A DNA stretch of 64,000 nucleotides from positions 558,001 to 622,000 of the forward strand of contig QXEO01001033.1 in NCBI GenBank assembly GCA_007115705.1, written 5' to 3'. Shown here piece by piece: positions 1-11,192 of the stretch. The stretch is from Dactylis glomerata (taxonomy: Eukaryota > Streptophyta > Magnoliopsida > Poales > Poaceae). The position numbers were made by a program, and so were the translations under genes. Under the pieces are notes generated by a model. That model was not told the origin of the DNA, searched no databases, and worked only from the letters and a program-made list of their open reading frames with translations. Each line of letters starts with the position of its first letter. Positions within the stretch are counted from its first letter, which is position 1.

Positions 1-61
1 TCAGATTAACACTAAAGGATAAGAACAGAAGAAAAGTAATGCCTGGATGTCAAAAGTGTAC

Positions 62-1813
62 CTTCGGAAGCTTTCGCAACCTTTAAGTACTCCGCACATT
101 CAGTGCCCAAGGTGACGAATCTTTGCAACAATGCCTGGGAAAAAGGGCGTGTAAGAACACAAAGGAATACAAAGAGAGCAAGTCAATAGAAACTACTTAC
201 GTCATTGGGAGAAATCGTCGATGCATGGGCCTCAAGAGAGACATCAGTTTCTTTGGCCTTCTTCAAGCGCTTGAGATTTTGAGTTACAGGAATCTTCTTG
301 ACAGAAGCCCTGGTCACCCTCGCCGCAGCTTCTTGCTCGACAGGCTTATCAGCAATCGCAGGTGAAGTCGAAGGAGCAGCTGGAGCATCTTTTGGAGGCT
401 CCTCATCATCTCTACAAAAAGAAAAACAAATTATGTATAACACGAAGGAAAAAAGGCAAGAGAGGTGCAATTGAAGAACTCGAATAAAGCACTTACGATG
501 CCAGGAGGTCGAAGTACTCCATATCTCCTGCAGGAATAAAGGCCTTATCAGCCGCTGCAGAACTCAAAGAAGCAAATTCTTCGACTCGCTTCCTCTTCTT
601 GTCGACACCAGCATCTTCAGCAAGCATGGGGGGAGGCGATGTCGATGAGCTAGTTTCCTCTTCTGATTCTTCGGCATCATCTCCGTCCTGATTATCGTCA
701 GCCTCGGGGGCTTTAGATACAGATGAAGCCAGATCAGCCGGAAGGGGCCCTGCCTCTGGAAGAGGAGGGTGCGAAACAAGGAATTGGTGACCCTGCATAT
801 AAATAAGTCAGCAGAGTACAAAGGCAAATAATAACGCAAGTCAAAGCAAACAAAATTCGACAACAAGTGAACACAAAGATACATACCTCGGGCAGAGGGT
901 GCACGGAGTCGAAGTAGTCAGCGGTCAAGTCAGCAACCGCATGATCCTTGGTGAGCTTGGTGAGGCTCCTAACTCGCTTGTCGACATCTTTTTTCTCTAT
1001 CAAATCTTCAGAGACGCGAGTAGGATCTTCCAAGCCAGAGTAACTCCAGAGCTTGGTGAGACGGTGCCGCAGGGGTTGAACTCGACGTTGCACAAAGAAC
1101 GCCATGAGTTGGATACCCGACAAAGCTCCTCCTTGGCCTCCTTTCAAAGCCTGAATGCGAGATAGAAGAGGAAGAACTTGTGCTATCTCCGCATCTGAGG
1201 GAAGCGCATCCCACGACGCCAATTTCTTCACTTCCTTGGAGGCTTCAAAAGGGGCTAAACCATATTGGTCTTCAGGGGAGGCTTTGCGATCTTTGATATA
1301 GAACCATTTGGTTCTCCACCCCTGGACAGATGCGGCAAAGGAAAATTCGAGGTACTGCGCCTCAGGGCGCACAGAGACAACGGCTCCGCCCAATTCAGGC
1401 TTCCTAGCCAGAGCAACATTGGGGCGGAGTCAAAAGATTGACCTCCAGAGAAGAAAGTGGGGCTCAATGCCCAAAAATGACTCGCAGAGAGTCACGAAAC
1501 AAGCAATGTGAAGAAGGGAGTTTGGTGTGAGTTGGTGGAGCTGCACACCGTAGACAAAGAGGAGCCCACGGAGAAACTCGTGGGCAAGAAGAGAAAATCC
1601 GCGGAGGAGGAAAGCAAGGAACATTACCCGATAACCGCTCGGGGGCTTCGGGATCCGCTCAGTGCTTGGAAACTTGATGGAATCCTGGGCGGAGATGAGG
1701 CCGTCCGCCCTGGCTTTCTCCACCTCCTTCTTCATGATGGCGGAGTGCACCCAGCTGGTGGCAGAAGAGGTCTTGGCCATGGTGTTCTTGGTGGCTAGGT
1801 GTTTCACGCGCAT
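62..1813 (-). pseudogene. Antisense spliced gene of the Tat element, PF04195-type protein, one nonsense codon
   Basis: Four exons can be read on the minus strand: 1813-887, 792-497, 411-201 and 134-62, each intron with GT donor and AG acceptor, and the phases agree throughout (927, 296, 211 and 73 nt). The gene continues past the left edge. The first exon encodes the domain known as 'putative gypsy type transposon' (PF04195): a conserved N-terminal region, then the blocks around SVQGWRTKWFYIKD and LSGIQLMAFFVQRRVQPL. Exons 2 and 3 are acidic and low in complexity; exon 4 looks like the start of a coiled coil. One TGA at 1432-1430 (codon 128) breaks the frame where relatives, as I remember them, have cysteine; the frame is open on both sides. 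The start could be 1813 or the in-frame ATG at 1780. The function of these proteins is unknown. It is probably dead by a single point change, unless read through. Confidence 0.75.
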
Positions 1814-1925
1814 CTAATATGCGGAGCGCTTAGGGGCTATGCACGAGAGGCGGAGGAAGAGGAGATCAGCAATGGAGGCGGCGGAGGGAACGAGCTGGTA
1901 AACAGTAAAATCCCCCACTACGCCC

Positions 1926-1936
1926 CTTATATACCT
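1926..1936 (-). promoter_or_regulatory. TATA box of the antisense gene
   Basis: Read on the minus strand the site is GGTATATAAGGGG, about 115 bp upstream of the ATG at 1813. The sequence between is GC-rich and free of introns, like a normal plant 5' leader. It suggests that the antisense gene has its own promoter rather than relying on the LTR. Confidence 0.6.
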
Positions 1937-2979
1937 TCTGGGAGAAGGATCGTGGGCTGAGACATGGCGCAAGGAGCGGAAACGGCAGCCCACTAACGGT
2001 CAAAAATCGCGAAAATTACAGTGCTGCCCATAAAACGGTTCGCACTCATACAGAGTGACGTATTCATTGACGTCATAAAGAAGATGATATAAGAAAGAAG
2101 AAGGATGGCGCCGACAAGTGCAAAATTTATAGACAAGATTATATGTGAAGGATTTTCGATTATAGCCTTGGGGGCTACTACTTTCAAAGATATTGAATGC
2201 AACTCTTTACTGGAGTGGTGGACGCGTATTCGACGACAAGATGTTATTAAAGTATCTCGAGTTGAAGTATGATGGACTACACTATATTTTGAGCCTATAC
2301 TCGAAAAAGTCTTTTTCGACTCTAGCCTCGGGGGCTACTCCCATCGGGAGCGCTGAGCGCGCACCCGATAATATTTCTTGGTAAAGCATTAGAGTTTGAG
2401 AAGTACAGGAGTGTTACTCCCATCGGGAGCGAGTTTTATGGTTGTTAAAACCCAAATATTTTTAGTCAAAATTTGACCGCGATATGAGATTCTCGAGTTA
2501 TGTTATCGCAACACAACTCGAATGCCGTGACTTGTCATGAAGGTAAGACCCCGGAATCCGTCCTGTGTGGCCTGGTATACGCACATGGATGTGCTCTGCT
2601 GGTATGTATCCGTGTCTACGACGCGAAGAAAATCCTGGTGGACGCACTAGGTACCCTGAGAATCACTGGGATTCATTCTTTGTAAGTCCTAAATGCGGCA
2701 AAAGAATGGGTTTGACCGGTATCGCGAATTCAAATCCAAGGGGATTGAATTTGAAGTAGGTGACAAGTATCTGTTCTGGCAGTTAACTGACCTCTTGATC
2801 CATCAGAGTTGTTAGGCTTGTTCATCAAAACCCCTTGCGAAAAAATATCATGAAAGTAAGTCGAAAGACCAAGTCGAAGATTTGAAGATATGAAGAAATC
2901 GAAGAATTGATCAAGTCGAAGATTTGAAGATTAGAGATTCAACCCGAATCTGCAATTCTGGTAGAATCTCAGGGGCTAC

Positions 2980-3314
2980 TGACAAGGGTATAGTTAATAG
3001 ATCCCGTTAGTTGAGTACCCCTGAGGCCCATTAAGCTAGGCCCAATCGTAATGATAGTCGAATACGAGTTCTTACCGTATCTCGATATTGTAATCTGTAT
3101 CGGACCCTACCCGATCCTCGAGACCTGGCCACCTATATATAGGGGCCAGGAGAGGACGGTATAGGCCAGATTGAAAGCAAGCCAGGTTGAACACCCAAGT
3201 TTACTTTTGATATACACTTATTTCGACTAACCTTTACCTTCGAGTTCATCCGACGCCCTATTCCCCTGATCCTAAGTCCTTCATCTAGGACATTTGTTGA
3301 GTTAACCCTCGTCA
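2980..3314 (+). repeat. 3' LTR of the Tat-type element
   Basis: This 335-bp LTR begins TGACAAGGG and ends CCTCGTCA. It contains the TATA-like stretch CTATATATAGGGG near 3132. It is closely similar to the solo LTR at 13083-13416, which has its own 5-bp target duplication; that comparison fixes both ends. The sequence directly after it resumes an interrupted Athila-like LTR (family A). Confidence 0.88.
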
Positions 3315-3730
3315 CCGATCCTATTTACTTTATATTACTATCACCTGTTTACTTTACTCGCACTGTTTACTTTACTCGCATATTACTATTGCTTTCCACT
3401 CGATACGCTCATACCCTTTGTTTCAAGCAAACCGGTGAGATTGACAACCTCATCGTAAGTTGGGAACAAAGTATTTGGTTGTGTTGTGTGCAGGTTCCAC
3501 GTTGCCGCTCGCAAAGCAAAGCTCGGACGAGGCGCCCTATAAATTGTCCGGAGTTGTCGCAAGCTAGTGGGCATAACCTTCAGTCGTATTTTGTCCTTCT
3601 ACTGGATTGACTACCTTGGTTTCTTACTGAAGGAAAAACTTGCTGCTATATTCATCACACCTTGCTCTTGGGGTTTCCAACTGGCTGGTCATTTACTTCA
3701 TTAATTACATGCATCATCACCGCGCCATCA
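3315..3730 (+). repeat. Right part of an Athila-like LTR (family A), interrupted by the Tat element
   Basis: From 3315 the sequence matches the last 400 bp of the LTRs of element A1 (compare 9620-10000), including the block CAAACCGGTGAGATTGACAA and the tail CTCTTGGGGTTTCCAAC. The first part of this LTR must lie left of the window, beyond the Tat element inserted in it. Its exact end, and how it joins the next stretch, are not clear. Confidence 0.7.
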
Positions 3731-5411
3731 GACGAGCAGGAGTTAAGCTTGGGGATGCTTGATACGTCGTAAACGTATCTATAATTTTTGATGCTCCATG
3801 CTTGTTTTACACCAATTTCTTTGTGTTTTGTTTACACTTTGTGGCATTTTTATGCATTTTCCGGAACTAACCTATTAACAAGATGCCACAGTGCCAGTTC
3901 CTATTTTCTGTTGTTTTTGTGTTTCAGAAAAGTTACACAGGAAATATTCTTGGAATCGGACGAAATGAAAGCCAAAGTTCCTATTTACGTGACACAAAGA
4001 CGGAGTCCAAAGGAGAGACGGAGGGGGTCCAGAGGCCAGCCGCACCATAGGGTGGCGCGGGCCACCCCCTGGCCGTGCCACCAGGTAGTGTGGACCCCTG
4101 GTCCACTCCCTGACATCGTCCTTCCGCCTATAAATTCCCTTCGACGAGAAAATCCTAGGAAGACAAACACTTTTCCATGAAACATACTGCAAGCCACTGT
4201 CGTTGTCGTCCTGAGAATGGGAGGGTCCAGAAGCTCTTCCCGGCACCCTGCCGGAGAGGGGAATGATCACCGAAGGCCTTCTTCATCACCATGCCAGCCT
4301 CTGGAGTGATGTGTGAGTATTCTACATTGGACTATGGGTCCATAGCAGTAGCTAGATGGTTGTCTTCTCCTCCATGTGCTTCATGTCTAGATCTTGTGAG
4401 CTGCCTATCAGGATCAAGATCATCGTTATGTAATTCTACATGTTGTGTTTGTTGGGATCCGATGAATATTGAGTACTATGTCAAGTTGATTGTTGATTTA
4501 TCATGTCTATGTTATTTATGATCTTGCATGCTCTCCGTTGCTAGTAGATATCTTGGCCGAGTATATGCTATTGAGTCCAAGAGGGAGTATTTATGCTCGA
4601 TAGTGGGTTCATGCCTCTAGTAATCTGGGAGAGTGACAATAACTTCTAAGGTTGTAGATGTGCTATTGCTACTAGGGAGAAAACAACAATCTCTTGTTTA
4701 AGGATATTTGTATTTTTTTACATTACACACTTTGCTTAAGGCGATAATCTGTTGCTTGCAACTTAATACCCAAGGGTTATTCGGATGATATCCTGTGGGC
4801 GGATTAGTAGTCATAGATGCAGTTGGATTATGGTCTATGTATTATGTTATAATGCCCAAGTGAATCTCATAGTGATCTTCATGACATGTACATGCATTGT
4901 TATGCATTCTTTATTTTGTCAATTGCTCAACTGTAATTTGTTTACCCAACATGTTATTTATCTTTATAGAGAGACACCTCTAGTGAACTGTGGACCCTGT
5001 TCCATTCTTTTAAATTTATATTACCATCTACTGCAAGCACCATTTACTTTCTGCAAGCATTACTTATTTACTTACTGCAAACAAATATCATTTTCCACAC
5101 AATACGTTTAATTCTTTGTTTTCAGTAAACCAGTGAGATTGACAACCTCACTACAAGTTGGGGCAAAGTATTTTGGTTGTGTTGTGTGCATGTTCCATGT
5201 TGCTGCTGGCGCCGAAGCTACGCCCCAGACAAGGCGCTGTCAACAAGTTCTCTGGTGCCGTTGCCAAAGTCAGCTAGTAACAACCTTCGAAAGTGGTTTC
5301 TTTCTCCTACTGGTCGATTCAACTTTGGTTTCATAACTGAGGGAAAACTTACCGGTATGCTCATCACACCTTACTCTTGGGGTTCCCAACTGGTCTATGC
5401 ACCACACGTCA
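3731..5411 (+). mobile_element. Athila-like element A2, internal region deleted, 3' LTR present
   Basis: At 3731 the sequence GACGAGCAGGAGTTAAGCTT followed by GGGGATGC is the end of the internal region (polypurine side) seen also before the 3' LTRs at 14083 and 27043. An LTR of family A follows from TGATACG at 3760 to about 5411. Almost the whole internal region between the two LTRs has been lost, so A2 is a deletion product. The LTR differs from the A1 copies at many sites, which marks it as older. The right end is judged from the tail CTCTTGGGGTTCCCAAC at about 5385 and could be off by 10 to 30 bp. No target duplication was found. Confidence 0.7.
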
Positions 5412-5987
5412 TCCGTTGGGGATGAGACTCCTCCTCTACCACCATCAGAGAAGCCAGCTCCACTCAACGGCGTTGCGGTGGAGGGCCCTGTAACATGCAA
5501 GAGAGACGAGCGTTCTTGTTGGTGCGAGCCGTCTAGATGCACGTAACGGGCTATCTACCGCACTACAGAGATGCTCTATCACAAGAGGTTGGCAGCGCTA
5601 GGAGTTAAGTGGAGCGGCCGGCAGGGAAAAGCGAGCGAAGCAGGCCATGCATCAATAAAATCCCAAGTGGCAGCTTCTAAAAGAGTCTCCGCACACACTT
5701 AATGATTCGGAAACGTCGCAGATGGCTCGCGAAATGAAACGATCAAAATAAAATGAAATGTCGCGGATAAATTTCACACGGTCGTATAAAACAAACGTGT
5801 GCACATTCACACACGATGATGTGCACAAACCGTGTGCGTTGTGCCGGGCTGTCAGTTTTTTTATTTTTCCATGTATGATGTTCCCATGCAAGAGCACGCC
5901 TCTGCTACGGACAGACGGCCAAAATTTATTTCTATTAGCGAATGTTTGCTTTGCACACATAAATAACTTTCCGTGTATGATGGGGGC
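5412..5987. other. Stretch without a recognised feature
   Basis: Only short ORFs are present, with no known domain. Two similar short motifs occur, TTTCCATGTATGATG at about 5866 and TTTCCGTGTATGATG at about 5968, and several GTGTGC/GCACAC inverted motifs lie between 5775 and 5845. This may be a decayed DNA element, but ends could not be set. Confidence 0.3.
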
Positions 5988-6329
5988 TTAGAGCATCTCC
6001 ACTCGCCCCCTTCCCAAACAGCGACCGGCGCAAGCGAATTTTTGGGCCATTTTGAGGGGGCACCGGCGTCGATTTCTGTATGGGGCGGCGGGTTCCCAGC
6101 CGCGTCCCCCAAACGCCGTTCAAAAAGCCCGATGCGGCCCATTTTATTGTAGATTTGGCCCAATTTTTTGAAAAAATGCATTCCCGTCATTGCGCCGATG
6201 CTGCCAGAAATAGCGTCGCTCTGAGGCGGCAAGAAATACAGCCGCCAGATCCATATAAATTATTATAATTATTATTCATACGCATAAATAATAAATAGTT
6301 TGAAATCAAAATAAATAGAATTCATATAA

Positions 6330-7423
6330 ATAAAATACAAATAAAACAAGGCGTTGTTTCCTTTGAGCATCCATAAATGCTCCACCAAATAATCTTGCAG
6401 TTGGCTATTGGTATTTGCATCTTGGATTTCTTGATGCATGGCAAGAAATGCAGCAATACGGTGGGCACGTGCTAATCATGAGTCGAAAGAGGTCCCTGGC
6501 AGTGATACGATTCAAGGTCATACACCGGATGCTCCCGCTCACTCTCAATAATCATGTTATGCATAATGACATATGCATTCATGATCTCCCACATCTGAGT
6601 CTTCTACCACGTAAGTGCAGGGAACCGGACAACAGTGAATCGAGCTTGGAGCACACCAAATGCATGCTCGGCATCCTTCCTGCAAGCCTCCTGACACTTT
6701 GCAAACCAAGACTTTTTACCTCCTGGCACACTAGGCAGCTCTAAAACAGAAGCCAAGGGATGAAGTGATTGTGGTTGGCGTGCCAATTTTGAACATGGAA
6801 ACTATCTCGGTGGAAGCTCGCCTGTGATAGTCATCACAAATGTTGCCTATCTTGGATAGATGCCATCCACCAAATAGTATACTTTGTTGTACTCATGGCC
6901 ATTGATCACAAAGTTCACTGGAGGAGCATTTCCTTCAACTAGCCAGAAGAACACATTCGGCCATGCGTATGTAATCATCCCGTGAATCACCAGGAGCTCC
7001 ATATGCAAGTATCCGCAAAGCAGTAGTGCACTTCTGAAGTAAGGAAAACCCAACCATACAAGTGCAATCATTCTTGCATATGAAGTAGTTGTCGAAACAG
7101 CAAACTGCATAGACAATGTCGAGAAAGAGCTTCCGACTCATCTGAAAACGGTGTCGAAATACCATCTCGCCATGCAATGGGTTGTCGGTGAAGTAGTCAG
7201 CGTAGAGAATGCAGTAGCCTTCCAACGTCTGCCTCGGCTTGCTCTTGCGGCATCCAAGCGCCAACCCTCTGCGGCGCGGCTTGGTATCAGTGCGGACATA
7301 CAATGCCATTAGGCACGATAGCATCATCTAGTGCTCCTCGTCGTTGGTGGCGGCGATCTCGGCTTCCTCCTCCATCAGAGCGGCAAACATAGTCTCATCG
7401 TCCGAGTCCATGAGCTCGTCCAT
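6330..7423 (-). pseudogene. PIF/Harbinger transposase, deleted core
   Basis: The minus-strand reading starts at the ATG at 7423 with an acidic N-terminus and continues into the motif FQMSRKLFLDIVYAV and the block LLQKCTTALRILAYGAP, typical of plant Harbinger transposases (PF04827). Near 6973 the reading jumps from YIRMAE to VEGNAPPVNF: roughly 100 or more residues between these blocks are missing, including the region with the first two catalytic aspartates of the DDE triad. Later pieces include KDAEHAFGVLQARF (about 6650) and VIMHNMIIESE (about 6550), near the third acidic residue. In-frame stops occur at about 7330, 6858 and 6602. It is a dead gene. Related elements usually carry a second, Myb-like ORF; none was recognised here. 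Confidence 0.75.
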
Positions 7424-7749
7424 GGCCTTGGCAATACACCGAACACCTCTTGTGCAAGGTCGGGTGGGTGGCACCGCGGGAAAGCCCATCGAGACTGCAG
7501 AACACCTCGAAAAGGTGGCGGGCGGGGTGATACGCCGTGCTAGTGCGGCGATTTGGTGGAAGAAACATGTTCCACCGAGGAATGGTGCGACAAGGCGGTA
7601 AGGCAGCGCGATGGCGATCTGGTGGGAGGTGGGTGAGACGCGACGGACGATTTGGGGGAACTGCTAGTCTCGCCGACATGGATGGCCCACGACATTTTTG
7701 GGCGTAGCCGGCTGACAAGGTTCTACCCCGGCAATGCCCATGTTTAAGG

Positions 7750-8270
7750 GCTTTCGATTCATGGAGCGTATGTGGGATCTGGCAAACTCGACGGCGATCA
7801 GACAAAGACTAGGGCACACAAGAGTTTACCTAGGTTCGGCCCTCCGGAGGGTAACAACCTACGTCCTGCTTGTCTGACTTTAATGCAATGGTATTTACAG
7901 CGAGGTGTGTACAATGGCGGCGTAGATTGGATCTAGCCAAGATGATGAGCTCTCGAGGATTCAAACGCTCGGGTGGAGATGGTGAAAAAGTGTCTAGAGA
8001 GGTTCTTGGATGTCCCTCCCAACCTTTTATATGTGAAGGTTGGGTCTCAGGATTGTTCTTCAAGTTAATTACAGATAGATGCGGTAGATTAAACCCTAGA
8101 TGAGTTCGAGTTCGACTAGGTCTTCTTCTTCAAGTCCTTGCAGTGTACGCCAAGTCTTGGCTCCTGGGCCGCGCCAGTTGATTGTGTTCATGGGCCTTGA
8201 TTAACCTTTCGATGGGCTTATATCTAGGCTCAAAACCACATAGGCCAAAGGTGAGGACCCGATGGGTCAT
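7750..8270. repeat. LTR-like sequence inside the Harbinger element
   Basis: The stretch contains phrases common in Triticeae retrotransposon LTRs, for example CCTAGGTTCGGCCCTCCGGA near 7830 and CCTACGTCCTGCTTG near 7858. It has no long ORF. It could be an old solo LTR, but I could not fix its ends or a target duplication, so it may instead be part of the Harbinger element. Confidence 0.3.
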
Positions 8271-8374
8271 TCCTTCTTCCCCGGCGCCCCCGCTCGCCCC
8301 TCCGTGCGCTGGGTTTCAACCGGGTGCACTACATAAAAAACATCCCGTGCTAGATGAAAACTTAGTTTGACGGG

Positions 8375-10038
8375 TGATACGTCTCCAACGTATCTATAAT
8401 TTTCGATGCTCCATGCTTGTTTTTACACCATTTGTCTATTGTTTCATTACACTTCGTGGCACTTTTATGCATTTTCCGGAACTAACCTATTAACGAGTTG
8501 CCACAGTGCCAGTTCCCTGTTTTCTGCTATTTTTGTGTTTCAGAAGTGATACATAGGAAATATTCTCGGAATTGGACGAAATAAGTTCCTGAAGTCTTAT
8601 TTTACCCGGAAGCTTCCAGAGATCTGAAGAGGAGTAGGAGGTGGGCCACCAGGGGCCCACACGCCTAGCTGGCGCGGCCAGGGGCCTGGCCACGCGAGCC
8701 TGGCGTGAGGCCACCTGGTCCCTCCTCTGACGTCGCCCCTTCGCCTATAAAGACCCCCCGACGGAAAAAACCTAAGGACCCGATCAATTTTCCAGAACAC
8801 ATCGCGATCCGCCGCCGCCGTCGACCCGAAAATCGGGAGGGTCTAGAAGCTCTTCCCGGCACCCTGCCGGAGAGGGGAATCGCCACCGGAGGTCTTCTTC
8901 ATCGCCATGCTTGCCTCCGGAGCGATGAGTGAGTAGTCTACCTTGGACTATGGGTCCATAGCAGTAGCTAGATGGTTGTCTCCTCCACCATGTGCTTCAT
9001 GTTTAGATCTCATGAGCTGCCCTACATGATTAAGATCACCGTTATGTAATTCTATATGTTTGGTTTGTTGGGATCCGATGAATATTGGTGTTTATGATTA
9101 AGTTGTTGTACTGAATTATATCTTTTATTATCTCTATGTTGTTTATGATCTTGCATGCTCTCCGTTGTTAGTAGCTATCTTGGCCGAGTAGTTGCTAGTG
9201 ACTCCAAGAGGGGGTATTTATGCTCGATAGTGGGTTCATGCCTCTATTTAACCTGGGGGAGTAACAGAAACCTCTAAGGTTGTAGATGTGCTGTTGCTAC
9301 TAGGGAGAAAACAACATCCATATGCTCAAGGGCATATCCTTTGTTTACATTACACACTTTGCTTAATGCAATTATCTGTTGTTCGCAACTTAATACTTGT
9401 GGAGTTCTCAGATTGATTCGCCACAAGTGGATTATTAGTCATAGATGCAGTTGGATGGCGGTCTATGTATTTTGTTGTAATGCCCAGAGTAAATCTCATA
9501 GTGATCTTCTTGACATATCACGTTTATCTTTATTCTATCAATTGCCCAACTGTAATTTGTTTACCCAGCATGTGTTATTTATCTTATGGAGAGACACCAC
9601 TAGTGAACTGTGGACCCCGGTCCTATTTCCATCATATTGCTATCACCTATTTACTTTACTCGCATTGTTTACTTTACTCGCATACTATATTGTTTTCCAC
9701 TCGATACGCTCATAACCTTTGTTTCAAGCAAACCGGTGAGATTCACAACCTCATCGCAAGTTGGGAACAAAGTACTTGGTTGTTTGTGTGCAGGTTTCGC
9801 GTTGCAGCTAGCAAGCAAAGCTTGGACGAGGCGCCATATATAAATTGTCCAGAGCTGTCGCAAGCTAGCAAGCATCACCTTCAGTCGTTTGTCTCTACTC
9901 TCCAAGATCGACATACCTTGGTTTCTTAACTGAGGGAAAACTAGCTGCTATACTCATCATACCTTCCTCTTGGGGTTCCCAACGGGCTGGTTATCCACCA
10001 CGCACAAGGACAGTCTGCTCCCACGTTAGCCACACGCA
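8375..10038 (+). repeat. 5' LTR of A1 (family A)
   Basis: It begins TGATACGTCTCCAACG and ends ACACGCA. A TATA box, CTATAAAG, lies at 8745-8752, followed by a GC-rich stretch with the CTTCCCGGCACCCTGCCGG motif shared by all family A LTRs in this window. Short ORFs inside it have no coding meaning. Confidence 0.88.
8745..8752 (+). promoter_or_regulatory. TATA box of the A1 5' LTR
   Basis: CTATAAAG lies about 370 bp into the LTR, at the same place as CTATATAAA in the LTR of element B. It is the probable core promoter and sets the U3/R border about 30 bp downstream. Confidence 0.5.
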
Positions 10039-10051
10039 GAAGCTAATTTTC

Positions 10052-10069
10052 TGGCACCGTTGCCGGGGA
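10052..10069 (+). other. Primer binding site, tRNA-Asp type
   Basis: TGGCACCGTTGCCGGGGA differs at one base from the copy at 23164 and lies 13 bp after the 5' LTR. The sequence is complementary to the 3' end of tRNA-Asp, the primer used by Athila and Tat elements. Confidence 0.85.
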
Positions 10070-10205
10070 GGAAGTAGAAGACTTCTGCGAGGGGAGTTTT
10101 CGCACGCACATCCTTTACTTTGTTTTATTGTTTTGCTTTACTTTATTTATTTTACCTGCATCATTTTATATCAAAATTCCAAAAAAAAATTAGAATCCTT
10201 GATAG

Positions 10206-11192
10206 TTGTTTTTACTTGTCTTGCTTTATCATGCTTTCTATCAATGGTTGGTTTCTTTGAAACTAAATCTTTTTGGCAAGGTGGGTTCATGGAAGAGCAG
10301 CAAAATTATTATGATGAACACCGCTTATCACAAAAAGGGAAACACTTATGGGAACAAATCAATAGATTATATATCATTGCTAGAAATGTGTGCTCTACTT
10401 ATAATGTTACTTATTGCTTTGATGAATCTTGTTGCTGTAGGAGGTATAAACACCTCCCTTTTTCAATGTGAGTATAATGATGATGTTACCATATCTTCTT
10501 ATATTAATGGAAATTACGACTTTTATGATGTGGAACAAATTGAAGAATTTATTGCTTGGAAGGGTGCATTCGAACTTGCTTACTTGCTTGAAAATACTGA
10601 TGATGCACCTTATAAATATGAGGTTTATGATATACTCACATTTTACTTTGATAATTACAAGGAAGGAAATGGCTATATTCTTAAATATCTTAATAGATGC
10701 TCTCCAACGGAAGAGACTAATGCCTTGAAGGAGCCTATGGAAGAAGAAATTGGAAGCTCATTGAATGAAAAATAGGAGTAAGAATGGGGTTACCCATGTC
10801 TACCTCCCAATAAGAGTAACTCTTTAACTAATACCTTATTTGATCGCCCTCCATACTTAACAAAGGAGGGTGAGTGTGATATTTATATTGTTGAGTTTGT
10901 TCATGATACTACTGAAAATTATTATGAGAGAGGAAAATATGGTTGTTGGAATTCTCATGTTACTAAAACACCTCTCTTTACATTGGAAGTTCCGAAGTTG
11001 CTCTTGTTTTATCTACCCATACTTGTTACTATGTGCTTCTTTAATTTATTTTCTTACAAGATTCCTATGCATAGGAAGTGGGTTAGACTTAAATGTGTTT
11101 TATATTTGCTCCTTGATGCTCTCTTTTGCTTCAATTCATATTTCTTATGTGAGCATCTTCGCAATTTTCTGCGCCTAGCTCAAAGGCGTTAA
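10206..11192 (+). pseudogene. ORF of A1 with membrane segment, two in-frame stops
   Basis: One frame runs from 10206 to the TAA at 11190-11192, broken by TAG at 10773-10775 and TAA at 10779-10781. The first part is acidic and has no recognised domain. The second part contains the block NYYERGKYG, then a hydrophobic stretch (around LLLFYLPILVTMCFFNLF) followed by SYKIPMHRKW. The same second part exists in the ORF of element B, so it is a family protein and not chance. Its place just ahead of the 3' non-coding region recalls the env-like third ORF of Athila elements, but that is inference. The start codon is uncertain. Confidence 0.6.

Larger units (their letters stand above)
1..3314 (+). mobile_element. 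Tat-lineage Gypsy LTR retrotransposon, right-hand part
   Basis: The element enters from beyond the left edge and ends with its 3' LTR at 3314. A short G-rich tract (CAGGGGCTAC) sits directly before the LTR at 2980, as a polypurine tract does, which puts the element on the plus strand. Between the tract and position 1813 there is non-coding sequence with repeats of the type GGGGGCTACTCCCATCGGGA (2328-2420), and below 1813 an antisense gene. An additional gene on the antisense strand next to the 3' LTR is a known trait of the Tat lineage. No gag or pol is inside the window. The base pattern after the LTR (CCGAT, 3315-3319) fits a 5-bp target duplication whose partner lies outside. The target was an Athila-like LTR. 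Confidence 0.75.

Noticed and set aside
9465..9929. 154-codon ORF in the A1 LTR, with a twin at 15174-15638
   Set aside because: Both copies are the same LTR segment; LTRs of this group are not known to code, and the other family A LTRs (for example 57840-58250) do not keep the frame.
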